NCBI GenBank assembly: GCA_025602905.1
Contig: JAHLKI010000084.1
Location: 1 to 26,761 of the forward strand
Origin: Phlyctochytrium arcticum
Taxonomy: Eukaryota > Chytridiomycota > Chytridiomycetes > Chytridiales > Chytridiaceae
Direction of reading: 5' to 3'
Length of the DNA: 26,761 nucleotides
In this document: positions 10,890 to 19,360 of the stretch, piece by piece
Numbering within the stretch: the stretch's first letter is position 1
How the letters are laid out: each line of letters begins with the position of its first letter
Made by a program: the position numbers and the translations under genes
The notes under the pieces: generated by a model
What the model was told of the DNA's origin: nothing
Seen by the model: only the letters and a program-made list of their open reading frames with translations
Databases searched by the model: none

Positions 10890-11249
10890 TTACACCTTTT
10901 CCTTTTTGAAATATTTGCTAATTTTCTGATGCACTTTTTCATACTTTCCAGTTCTAACATTATATCCACATGCTACCATTTCTGCAATATCACCTTTAAT
11001 TTGTGCAATAACCTCGTCCAGTTTCTGTGTTGGTCGAGGTTTACTTGGTAAGTAATTTTCAAACATTTTTCCTGTTTTTTCAGTTTCTGGTTTTCCTTTC
11101 TTTAATACAGGTTTTCCTGTTCCTTTTGACTGGAATGGTTCGTCGGGAGAGTCCTCATACGGTTTTATTTCCCATATCTTAGTGGGCGAGAAAACTTCTA
11201 AAGAGGTGGTTGGTATGGAAGGATTTGACACAAGCCAACTTTTCCCTTC
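10890..11249 (-). CDS. C-terminal segment of the primase-helicase, third reading frame
   Basis: An open frame of about 115 codons ends at 10890. It has no ATG near its start and opens exactly where the preceding frame passes the heptamer GGGAAAA (11246-11240, read G GGA AAA). A -1 shift there leads directly into it. The encoded segment is hydrophilic: it reads SWLVSNPSIP, then a Lys/Pro-rich linker (GTGKPVLKKGKPETEKTG), then a helical basic end (KISKYFKKEKV). No domain is recognised. I read it as the C-terminal tail of the same polypeptide as 12064-14220 rather than as a separate gene. A GTG start at 11231 is formally possible but unlikely in a eukaryote. Confidence 0.5.
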   Translation of the reverse strand, partial: EGKSWLVSNPSIPTTSLEVFSPTKIWEIKPYEDSPDEPFQSKGTGKPVLKKGKPETEKTGKMFENYLPSKPRPTQKLDEVIAQIKGDIAEMVACGYNVRTGKYEKVHQKISKYFKKEKV

Positions 11250-12121
11250 CTTTCTATAAATTTTCTCTCCAAAAAAGCATTGAACATCTTTGCTAAAAGA
11301 TCAGTTCGATAAGTTGTAGGTTGATGTCGGAAATGAAATGCCCCTTTTATATTTGCAAATGGCACACTACATTTTCCAATATCTGATAACTGCATTTTTT
11401 GCCAGTCAATGTTATTTTCCGCTAGAATCTCATAGATAACATATGCTGCAGTTCCTACTTGGCAACTTTTTGGGAGTTGTTCTCCAGTACCAAATTCTTT
11501 GATTGTTCCTAATTGTTGCAATGCATAAGCACATTCTTGAGATTTTCCCCAATATTTTGCTAGTTCTATATCAGTTACTTCTTTGATGAACATTGAGGTA
11601 AACTTGTATTTTTGATACTGTAGGATATCATCCATATCGGCATCAAACGACTTCATCCTTTTCTTCACCTCGAGAAACTCTTCATCTGATACTGTTTTGA
11701 TGTTGTCCCAATTGAAGACCGATAAAGAGGTATCAATTTGACGTTGAATCTCAAGAATTTCTTTCTCACACAACATTTCCGTTTCGATGTCAATTGTAAA
11801 GGAAGTAAACTTTGAAAGTAACAACAGTGCTTTTAGAACATCCGTATTAAAGGATGCTCGTAGCTCTTTATCTAAATTCCGCCTTAGTTGTCCAAAATTT
11901 AACCAATTCACTAATTCAAATAGTTCATGATATTCTGGTGTACTAGGTAAAAGTGTCCCTTGTTTTTTCACTGCTGCTGGAAAACCTCTAATGAAAAATA
12001 TATGCGCATCTGGATTCTTGGGATGTCGAATTCGCTGAATCAACTGTAGAAAATCCCGTGGTGTCATACAACTTTGATCAAAGCAGCCAAACACTCGCGC
12101 AAATTTTCCTTCTTGATCAAT
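11198..12121 (-). CDS. UL9-like helicase C-terminal part, second reading frame
   Basis: The frame is open from just after the TGA at 12124-12122 down to the TAG at 11200-11198. It supplies the missing end of the helicase: about ten residues after the frame change comes SCMTPRDFLQLIQRIRHPKN, in which LIQRIR matches helicase motif VI as found in origin-binding proteins of the herpesvirus UL9 type. It continues as an all-helical domain of about 250 residues without further known motifs. There is no ATG at its head, so it depends on the preceding frame. The shift lies within 12121-12064, where the sequence offers A AAT TTG at 12106-12100. Overlap with the upstream frame is 58 nt. Confidence 0.75.
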   Translation of the reverse strand: MDQEGKFARVFGCFDQSCMTPRDFLQLIQRIRHPKNPDAHIFFIRGFPAAVKKQGTLLPSTPEYHELFELVNWLNFGQLRRNLDKELRASFNTDVLKALLLLSKFTSFTIDIETEMLCEKEILEIQRQIDTSLSVFNWDNIKTVSDEEFLEVKKRMKSFDADMDDILQYQKYKFTSMFIKEVTDIELAKYWGKSQECAYALQQLGTIKEFGTGEQLPKSCQVGTAAYVIYEILAENNIDWQKMQLSDIGKCSVPFANIKGAFHFRHQPTTYRTDLLAKMFNAFLERKFIERKGKVGLCQILPYQPPL

Positions 12122-14220
12122 TCAGAACTCGGATTAAAGTTTACACCTACTGCTAAACATGAATTTCCCACCACAACTCGTACCTGGGGCGAACCCCAAA
12201 TCATATCAACATTTTCTAGTTTCTTTTTATCGCTTTTGGTATCTGAATGATATGCAAGAATCTCCTTGCCACGTTGCCATCCATATTTCTTACACAAACA
12301 GGCAACTATGCCTTCCACTGATTCATCATGAGATCCACTATCCGGTTTCCGTTTTCCTAGTCTGCCAGTTGCGATGAATATCTTCTCACCATTGTCCAAA
12401 GATGTGAATATCTTTTCCCATAAAACTGCTGAATTATACTTTGGCTTCCCATTCGCGGTGTCGGTTTGTACCTGACCAATATGCACAATCAACTTACGAG
12501 AAGGGATTGGCTTGATACGAACCACAGTATATGGCTCATCCATACTATGAATATTGTCCATTGTAATATTAGTTATAAATGCATCCATCCAGATAACCTG
12601 TCGTGCAGACTTACTTAAACTTTGCAGTGTAAGCCAGTTGGCAACCGATTTTCCATTATGACAGGTTGCCTCTTGACTGAATGAATGCATCATTGTCTCA
12701 CACTCATCCATTATCACAATGTCATACGAAATTCTATGTGTGACATACTTTGATAAAGACTGAATTGAACATGCCAAATATTGATGCTTCTCCTGGTTTT
12801 GTGGATCAATCTTTTCCTCCGGATCGATATCTAGATAATATTTCCACTTATCGCCCAGTCGACCCCTTTGCTCATTTGTCAAGGCTACCCTACATGTTCC
12901 CCACAAAATACATAATTTCGGCTCTCGTTCCATCAACTGAAAGATGTATGATATTACTGCTCCGGTCTTATTCCCACCACATGGAACATGCAGAACAATA
13001 TCCTTCTCTCGAATGTTTTCTAATGTTTCCAAAGATAAATATTGCATATCCAATATATCGACATGTTCCTCCTTTTCACCCAATGGAAGCATATTTTTGA
13101 AATCTCTTATCGCTCGCTCTTGCAGTATTCCACACTTGTATACTCGCGATAAATAGGTCTTCATTAATATAGTTTTACATTCCCAATCACAACGATCTTC
13201 ATAGTATCTTCTGTACTTTTCAAGCCGCTCTGAAGAGGGATCCTTTTGTTTGTTCCATTCCCAAAACTCGTCAAAGGAAATACCCACAGTTTTACACCAT
13301 CGTGCTATTGAACAACATATAACATTTGACAATTGATACTTATGTCCTCGCGGATAATTTGGCATCTTTTGCAAATGTTCACTCGGCGAAGCATTTGTTA
13401 AATCAAAACCCTTCGGTATATCTAAATTCATCTTTGGCACATCATGAATATCCTCCAATTTGATGTTCGTGCTGGCTGTTGTTGTTTTCCCCTCCACCCT
13501 TTTCCGTTTTTTCTCATGCTGTTGTGGCAAATTCAATGTGTTCACATTAATTGAATCCGCTCGGATATTATGGAGCAAAGTGTGGTCCAAAATCTCTTTT
13601 GACCCCGATATCCACCTTTGAATTCGCGGCTTCCCATTGTGGTCCAAATCACCTTTACTTTGATTGATACACTTAAACAACCCTTTCTGTCGATAAATTG
13701 ATGGGTCAATTCCCACCATTTTCCACTCGGGCTGTATACACAATGCTTTCACTGGAGCAAGGTCGGCAACACAGTCAACATGATAATTATCCAAGATAAT
13801 GTGGTACGAGTATTTTTTGTTTCGTTTGCCCTTGTCTACATACTTCCAATTTCCAGAGATATTCATCTCACATTGCGGAAATTTTTCACAAATTGAATTC
13901 TTTACTTTATTAATAGGGTCTTCAATACCAGTCAATTCAATGTCAAATGCTACCTTTTGCTTCCGATCTGGATGCATTATTTCAAAAAGTTGATGATCTT
14001 TTTGGAGAAGACCCTCGAGTTCCTGTTTTGTTACCGCTGCATATTCGGAATACGTTTGGGAATCACCTCTCTTGTTGATATACGTGCGGCAGTGTGCAAT
14101 GATATATTCATTGTCTTCACAGATCTCTAGTAGACGGTCAAGAACGCCATTGCCTTTTGATTTGTTCGTGTAGAATTTAACATTTTTTCGCGTAAATTGA
14201 GTATATTTGTTCAAGTCCAT
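12064..14220 (-). CDS. AEP primase–UL9-like superfamily 2 helicase (718-aa N-terminal frame)
   Basis: The protein would prime and unwind DNA at a replication origin. The N-terminal primase has the three archaeo-eukaryotic primase motifs: FDIE (92-95; metal ligands D93, E95), SYH (138-140) and ID (171-172), followed by YRQKGLFKCINQSK, typical of the herpes-pox/NCLDV branch. The helicase has a P-loop variant CGGNKT (414-419), Walker B VIMDECE (502-508), motif III MDAF (545-548) and a motif V region VVVGNSCLAVGVNF (682-695). A basic segment KKRKRVEGK (237-245) may be a nuclear localisation signal. Motif VI lies in the next frame. Summed over three frames the protein is about 1,110 residues, close to virus proteins of this layout such as African swine fever virus F1055L. 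It is intact over 2.1 kb. No such gene is part of normal fungal replication, so an integrated virus, plasmid or large transposon is likely. Confidence 0.85.
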   Translation of the reverse strand: MDLNKYTQFTRKNVKFYTNKSKGNGVLDRLLEICEDNEYIIAHCRTYINKRGDSQTYSEYAAVTKQELEGLLQKDHQLFEIMHPDRKQKVAFDIELTGIEDPINKVKNSICEKFPQCEMNISGNWKYVDKGKRNKKYSYHIILDNYHVDCVADLAPVKALCIQPEWKMVGIDPSIYRQKGLFKCINQSKGDLDHNGKPRIQRWISGSKEILDHTLLHNIRADSINVNTLNLPQQHEKKRKRVEGKTTTASTNIKLEDIHDVPKMNLDIPKGFDLTNASPSEHLQKMPNYPRGHKYQLSNVICCSIARWCKTVGISFDEFWEWNKQKDPSSERLEKYRRYYEDRCDWECKTILMKTYLSRVYKCGILQERAIRDFKNMLPLGEKEEHVDILDMQYLSLETLENIREKDIVLHVPCGGNKTGAVISYIFQLMEREPKLCILWGTCRVALTNEQRGRLGDKWKYYLDIDPEEKIDPQNQEKHQYLACSIQSLSKYVTHRISYDIVIMDECETMMHSFSQEATCHNGKSVANWLTLQSLSKSARQVIWMDAFITNITMDNIHSMDEPYTVVRIKPIPSRKLIVHIGQVQTDTANGKPKYNSAVLWEKIFTSLDNGEKIFIATGRLGKRKPDSGSHDESVEGIVACLCKKYGWQRGKEILAYHSDTKSDKKKLENVDMIWGSPQVRVVVGNSCLAVGVNFNPSSELIKKENLRECLAALIKVV

Positions 14221-14491
14221 TTTTTGTATCTTTGGGTTGATATCTAATGGATAGGAATAATTTTATACTTATATACACGTGCGCTCTTCATCATATTTTC
14301 GGCGAGTTGAATGTCTGGTAACCTCTTCATCTTTATGGAGAGAGTATCATCTGGTTTTGAATGTAATGTAATTTTGCCTCGAATTCTCCATTGGACAAAA
14401 CTGACATTAGGATAAGACAATGCCACTTTTGCTGAATGGAGAAGTCGATGTTGCGTGGTTGCGAGATGATGGATAATATAAAGAGGCTCCC
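14221..14491. promoter_or_regulatory. Divergent promoter region with a third promoter-repeat copy
   Basis: On the minus strand, GTATATAAGTATAAAAT lies about 45-60 nt upstream of the primase-helicase ATG at 14220. On the plus strand, AATATAAAGAGG (about 14476-14487) precedes the 115-aa frame. From about 14281 (gctcttcatcat) and again from 14384 the sequence matches repeat copy B at 10421-10760. One repeat therefore seems to carry a promoter used in both directions. Confidence 0.55.
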
Positions 14492-14839
14492 ATGCCCCTC
14501 TACATCAGTCTACATTCAAATCAATGTCGTACATTTGATATAGAGCGCATTCGTTTGAAAACTGGTGAAAATTTGCAAAAGAAAGAAGAAATGAATGAAT
14601 TCTATAAGCAACATGGTTTATTAGCATCGGAAGTAGAAGAAGAATTATTCAAAAAGGATATCATGGATGAAGTCTTGAACAAATATGATAATGGACTATT
14701 GACATTCAAAGGAAAAGGTGGTGTAGTAACAACTGTTACCAATTCGAAACAGGCTTTTGCAATGGCTCATGCGATAGCCAAGAAGAAATGGCAACGAGTC
14801 CATGCTGAAGAGTCACAATATTTCAAAGGGAAATGGTAA
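14492..14839 (+). CDS. Hypothetical 115-aa basic protein of the module, 3' end altered by a MITE
   Basis: A small charged protein: helical Lys/Glu-rich from 20 to 64, then a Gly/Lys loop GKGGVV (74-79) and the segment TNSKQAFAMAHAIAKKKW (83-100). That last segment resembles the 'NRKQAIAIA..A' ending of small basic proteins of unknown function in large DNA viruses; the similarity is short and tentative. The ATG is placed at the shared CCTCTACATCAGT block; a later ATG at codon 34 (14591) is also possible because the first ATG lies only a few bases after the TATA-like site. The stop codon TAA is supplied by the inverted repeat of the element inserted at 14834-15328. Without that element the frame would run seven codons further to a TGA. 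Confidence 0.5.
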   Translation: MPLYISLHSNQCRTFDIERIRLKTGENLQKKEEMNEFYKQHGLLASEVEEELFKKDIMDEVLNKYDNGLLTFKGKGGVVTTVTNSKQAFAMAHAIAKKKWQRVHAEESQYFKGKW

Positions 14840-15328
14840 AACGACGCCCGGCGTCTAATCTTAAAACGACACCCCCATTAAATTTGAAGAAATATGCCCA
14901 AAATGAGGACTAATCCCCTCTGCACAGCCACCTGTGGCCCTTTTTTGTCTGAGTTTTGTCATCGAGTCAACCCAGGAGTCGACCAGAATCCTCGACACAT
15001 TTGACAGGGAAGGACTAGCACAGCGGCCCTACGTTAGGGGCCTGAGTCCCCCATCCGCTAGCATCTGTCATGGAAGGGAGCGGGAGCGACCGAACCGCGG
15101 GTAGCAGCTCACCGCCATTGGGCCCCTGCCCAATGAGCGGAAGCGTGTCGCCGAAGGCGGTAGGTTTTATTTTTTTCCTTTTGAAATGCCCCGCAGAATG
15201 GGACGCAGAATTGGACGAGGAGCGGAGATCGGTGGCTGTGCAGAGGGGATTAGTCCTCATTTTGGGCATATTTCTTCAAATTTAATGGGGGCGTCGTTTT
15301 CAGATTAGACGCCGGGGTCGTTTTACCA
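14834..15328. mobile_element. 495-bp MITE with 98-bp terminal inverted repeats
   Basis: Positions 14834-14932 and 15231-15328 are inverted copies differing at about three positions (one indel, two substitutions). The outer end TGGTAAAACGAC has a second AAAACGAC block about 20 bp further in. The inside is GC-rich and lacks a coding region, as expected for a non-autonomous element. If the true ends are AAACGAC flanked by TA on both sides, the target duplication is TA, as in the Tc1/mariner superfamily, and removing it restores an open frame in the adjacent gene. The near-identity of the arms points to recent insertion. Confidence 0.85.
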
Positions 15329-15368
15329 ACTCTCTATTTCAAATTGAAAGAATGAATATTTCCGCTGC

Positions 15369-15641
15369 TTATTCTTCATCGCGATCCAACTCAAAATGAA
15401 CAATCCGTGACCTTTTCCACTCCATATAGCAAGGAAAGCATCGGGGTCTTTGCTTGATAATGGGGATCCCAATAGAACAAAATTTGTTATCGGAAGCATA
15501 CTCTTTACAAACTCTACAATCCTTTGGAGCAATTTGTTTTCCATGGATGTCAAATTGTACTGCATAAGGGGTTGTGTCAATGAGCGGCATTTTCTGTATA
15601 TAGATATGCCGAAAATGTTGAATTCTTTTAAATATGCCCAT
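15369..15641 (-). CDS. Small possible zinc-ribbon protein, 90 aa
   Basis: The frame encodes CRVC (C42, C45) and CFPC (C68, C71), 22 residues apart, with an extra Cys at 55: a plausible zinc ribbon. It is basic around 61-80 and acidic at the end. The start may instead be Met18. It lies between the MITE and the 28-bp repeat array, in the AT-rich module. The paired CxxC pattern is the only reason to call it, so it may not be a gene. Function unknown; a late or regulatory nucleic-acid-binding role would be an inference. Confidence 0.35.
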   Translation of the reverse strand: MGIFKRIQHFRHIYIQKMPLIDTTPYAVQFDIHGKQIAPKDCRVCKEYASDNKFCSIGIPIIKQRPRCFPCYMEWKRSRIVHFELDRDEE

Positions 15642-15693
15642 GCATTATTTCTTAAAATGTGTACTTTTTGGTATAGGGGGTTAGATTGATAAT

Positions 15694-15850
15694 CTTGAAG
15701 TTCTTGATAATCTGGCCAGAAGCAGGGGGTATATCGTAGATGATCGTAGATCTCCAGCCGAGGGGGTATTATTGTAGATCTCAGCCGAGGGGGTATTATT
15801 GTAGATCTCCAGCCGAGGGGGTATATCGTAGAACTCCAGCCGAGGTTGAT
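15694..15850. repeat. Left 28-bp-unit array flanking the 287-aa gene
   Basis: It starts cttgaagttcttg and ends aggttgat. In between, a unit of about 28 bp (ccagccgagggggtattatt, then gtagatct) is repeated four to five times with small changes. A related array in the same orientation and with the same start and end marks is found at 17062-17176. Confidence 0.8.
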
Positions 15851-16075
15851 TCTCCATTATCTTTGATCATTGGGAGTCTCTAGACCATCAGATTTACCCC
15901 TCATTCAAAAAGAACAATCATTTGAAACATTTGAAATGTTGAACTTTTTGTGAGGTTAACAAGTGTTAACAGGTGTTAACACGCAAATGTACCGTTTTCA
16001 GACAGTTTTACTAGTAAATTTTGAGGAAATTTTGAACTTTTCGGATACCATTATGTCACAAGATCTCCCCCCAGG

Positions 16076-16088
16076 TTTATAAAAGGGG
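16076..16088 (+). promoter_or_regulatory. TATA box of the 287-aa gene
   Basis: TTTATAAAAGGGG lies about 60 nt upstream of the ATG at 16145, a spacing similar to the 320-aa gene. Confidence 0.7.
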
Positions 16089-16144
16089 TGCACCGGGAGC
16101 CTCTAGAGCAACCGGATTAGTATTATCACACGCACCTTTTTCTA

Positions 16145-17008
16145 ATGGATCCAAATCAGCAAGCCCAACAAGCCATCATTGACATTGCAAAAGTCTATGA
16201 AAATCTAGAACGGATTGATGTCAATATGTGGCATTCTGGCGAAAGGATGTATCATTTTTTGGAGATCAAGGAAGCCTGGCACCCAATTTTTCTATCTGAG
16301 CGGTACATTTTTGAGCATTTTGGCAAGATTCGAGAAATTGAGGAAAAATACGACAAATTGCTAAGGATTCCGGCATATTTTGATGAAGAGGAAGAAGACC
16401 AGGCAAAGGCACTTTTCAATGAGATTCAACTGTTGATAAACAACATTGTAGCAACAATCGACAATAGTCCACCGGAAATGTTTCAAAGGAGTAACCATTC
16501 CTCAGAGATGCTGCCCGCCCCAATTACTTTTCGCCAACGACAATGTTTTATAGATGGACGACTTCGCAATGAGAATGGTATCAGCAAACATGAAAAGCGG
16601 AAACAGGAGCCGTTCCAGCGAGAGAGAGAGCAACTTGTTATCTTCATGGGGGGGGAGGGGGGGTTCCTCAACCGCTTCCGGAAAAGTGGTTTCTATGAGA
16701 CCCAACATCATTTCAAAAGGTTGTTTTTTGCCAATCTATCTGAAAGCATGAAGAATCGGGGAACTAACAAGAAAATAACTTGCGAGTCCGTATGGAGGCT
16801 ATATGAGGAGGAGATGGGTCGGGAAGGATTCCAACAAGTCCATCAATACTTTTGTGGCGAGTGCGGAAAATTTTGGAAGAAGGGATGTTGTGAGAAATAC
16901 AGTCCAAAAAGTAGGGGGAAGAGGCTCTGGATTGTGAAGAACGCATTGTTTCCAGATGAAATTCACGAAAAGTATGGTGCAGATGAGCAGAAATGGGGAG
17001 CATGTTAG
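16145..17008 (+). CDS. Hypothetical 287-aa protein with Cys cluster, virus-like module
   Basis: The family is not recognised with certainty. Residues 1-110 are helical and acidic (EEEEDQ at 81-86). Residues 140-165 are very basic (KHEKRKQ). A G-rich loop MGGEGGF (168-174) comes from G-runs in the DNA, so a hidden indel is possible there. Residues 210-232 look like a helix-turn-helix-sized segment, and a Cys cluster CGEC-x7-CC (C237, C240, C248, C249) followed by the basic stretch KSRGKRLWIVKNA may bind zinc and nucleic acid. It has its own TATA box and is bracketed by two copies of the 28-bp-unit array, so it looks like an independently transcribed cassette. A transcription or packaging factor of the element is a guess. 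Confidence 0.6.
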   Translation: MDPNQQAQQAIIDIAKVYENLERIDVNMWHSGERMYHFLEIKEAWHPIFLSERYIFEHFGKIREIEEKYDKLLRIPAYFDEEEEDQAKALFNEIQLLINNIVATIDNSPPEMFQRSNHSSEMLPAPITFRQRQCFIDGRLRNENGISKHEKRKQEPFQREREQLVIFMGGEGGFLNRFRKSGFYETQHHFKRLFFANLSESMKNRGTNKKITCESVWRLYEEEMGREGFQQVHQYFCGECGKFWKKGCCEKYSPKSRGKRLWIVKNALFPDEIHEKYGADEQKWGAC

Positions 17009-17061
17009 ATTAGTGATTTTCAATGCTGTACTAGTTTTTGAAGGGGGTAATAATAATGTTC

Positions 17062-17176
17062 CTGAAGTTCTTGGTATTCTCCAGCCGGGGGCATTATCGT
17101 AGATCTGGCCGACAGCAGGGGGTATTATCGTTAATCTCCAGCAGGGGGGGTATTAGTGTTAACCTCCTAGGTTGAT
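17062..17176. repeat. Right 28-bp-unit array flanking the 287-aa gene
   Basis: It begins cctgaagttcttgg, carries three degenerate units (ccagccgggggcattatcgt, gacagcagggggtattatcg and a third with a G-run), and ends aggttgat. It matches the array at 15694-15850 in direct orientation. Confidence 0.75.
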
Positions 17177-18700
17177 GAATGAAGTACAGTATGGGATGGA
17201 TGATGTGGAGGAAGTTGTTAGGTAGATCATCCCCAATGCTCGTTAACCCGATCCCGTGACTTAGTAAAGAGAGCGATTATAAGTGCACCTTAAAAGTAAG
17301 TATTACATTAAGTTGGAGAGTTTTTCCAAATATTTATGCTCAGCCAGCACAACACACCGGACCCTTTTGTATTCATACTCAAACTCAAATATTGCGCAGG
17401 GAGCGCAGTAAAGAATAGAGTGTACACCTGCAATAATATTGTTGAAGTACCTAAGGGGGTGGTATTGGGTGACACCGGCATCATGCTGACTATTGTTTGT
17501 GTGGTGGGAGGATTATAAAATGGGGAGGATTATGTTTGATGTCCCCTGGCTTCTGGGAAATTTCCTTCGAGTCTAGTATAGTTGATCAAGTATGAGAAGT
17601 TATTTCGTCGCCAAATATCGTTTTCTTGGTCCTCTGCCTCATTTTGCCCATTCTCCTCGGATCGGTCCCACCGCCTGTACCTGCCACTCGGATGCACCGC
17701 CAACGTTGACCGGGTACCTCCTAGGTAGAAACCACGTCAAACACTAATAAGCAAACTTTTCACCGCGTCTTCGATGTGGCCATCCACATGAACGCCGGCC
17801 TCAAAGCCCTACCACGCAGCACACAACCCGGTATATCGTCCCGTTCTACAAAACGATCTGGAAGCATTTGAAAAAAAAAAAACGTACGGTGGATGTGTCC
17901 CGTTGACCGCCGGCCCCGGCTGTTAAAAATGTCGGTGCTCCAAAACCGCTCATAGTCCAGATCGGCACCCCCAATGCCGATACCAACGACCAATGAGGGT
18001 GATGGTTGGAACACAGTGGCAGTACCCGTTTCGCGTTCCAATTACCCCCCGAACAAACTCCCGGACCTACCTCTCCGCCGTGTATATACAATAACTGGTC
18101 CGGGTCCGGGATTCAACTTGAAACCCCAGAACCGTCCGCGATAACGTGGACGTTGCGGCACAGGGGGCGTGTTGAGCAAAGTCCTGGCATCATCCAACTT
18201 TCGCGATATGTGCATCTACGATGCGTTGCTGGGATGAATTCCGACACACAGGCTCAGTACGACTATAAACATCATGTCAACAATTGATGGCAAACCGACT
18301 TCCAACGTCTGCTGGGTTCCGAGACTGGTATTTGCAGCAAAAACAATGACTCCATGTCATTTTTCACCCCACGTATCTCGGGCTCTTGAACCGTCATTTG
18401 CCGACCACCACGCCATATAACTTGGATGTATCAGAATATATGTGCATTTTATGAGTGCGAGACGCAGCCCTGGCGTCCAACTGCAGTGAATACAATCCGA
18501 CATTGGTTGCACGCGGCCCCGAATTCCGTGTACCCTTACTGTATACCCGGTTCTACTATCACCTATTCTGGATTTCAAGTGATTTTCAGAATGCTTTGTA
18601 ACCGCAAATTCTCCGTGAGAGAAAAAAGTCCGCGTTTTCGTGAATGCGCAGTCTGAGCGTTTCTATTCTAACATCCTTCACTAAAATCCTTCAATTCAAG
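17177..18700. other. No intact gene; one degenerate coding stretch
   Basis: A TATA-like ATTATAAAATGGGG sits at 17512-17525 with no convincing gene after it. On the plus strand, about 17762-17925, codon-like text (DVAIHMNAGLKALPR, then RPVLQNDLEAF in another frame, then a 12-A run) suggests a decayed gene. I cannot name it. The rest shows stops in all frames. Confidence 0.35.
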
Positions 18701-19340
18701 TATTTAAGTTCACACACCAGATTTGATAGCATCCACCCTTTTTCAACCCGATTTTTGTGTTGTGACCTACCATCGGCCATGGATCAATTTGCTAGATATT
18801 CCTTTACCACGTCATTGTTTTATATCCACTCAACCCCCAAAAGCATCGTTTTGGATAGTAGCAAGTCCCTACTCATCGTCCTGAACCCACCTATACTACT
18901 TATCCAAACCTAAACCTGTCACTTCGTATATAACCGGTCTCCTTCCCGAACTCTCGTAAATGCATGTATAGATATATACTCTCAATATGTGCCCATCCAC
19001 CATACCCACTGCGCATCTTCATATATATACTCACAAGAGTAGGTAGCATCCATCCACAAAATCCACCCTTACCATCCATCTCATATCCCAAGAGTTATAC
19101 CCCCCCACCCACCTTCCCCACATCCTTTCCTTTCTAATCCACCTCTTACCGTTATCCCACTTCTATTTACCCAAAACATCATTCCACCCATATCCATTCC
19201 ACATGCTGATTTTTTTAAAACGCAGCGTGTGACACTTCACTCCCCAACTTTTTTTTTTGTATTTCCCATAAAATGCGACCCCCCAAGTCCCCAACCAGCA
19301 GGCATCCTCAATATATAAGGACGGTCCTCCTATGAAAAGT
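18701..19340. repeat. Left copy of a flanking repeat (about 19018-19250)
   Basis: From 19018 (ttcatatatatactcacaag) through cccaagagttataccc and catgctgattttttt, about 230 bp matches a block at about 21642-21945 with indels. The two copies bracket the satellite-like arrays between them. The TATA-like atatataaggacgg at 19309 has no clear gene. The remainder (18701-19017) is T/C-rich and shows nothing. Confidence 0.6.
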
Positions 19341-19360
19341 AGTCCCCCGTGACCTGTTTT

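Noticed and set aside
12750..13100. 116-codon plus-strand frame
   Set aside because: Antisense to the helicase domain, whose motifs show the minus strand is coding.
15694..15850. Possible CRISPR array
   Set aside because: The units are contiguous without unique spacers, and the DNA is eukaryotic.
18006..18287. 93-codon plus-strand frame
   Set aside because: No recognisable motif and inconsistent with the neighbouring degenerate frames.
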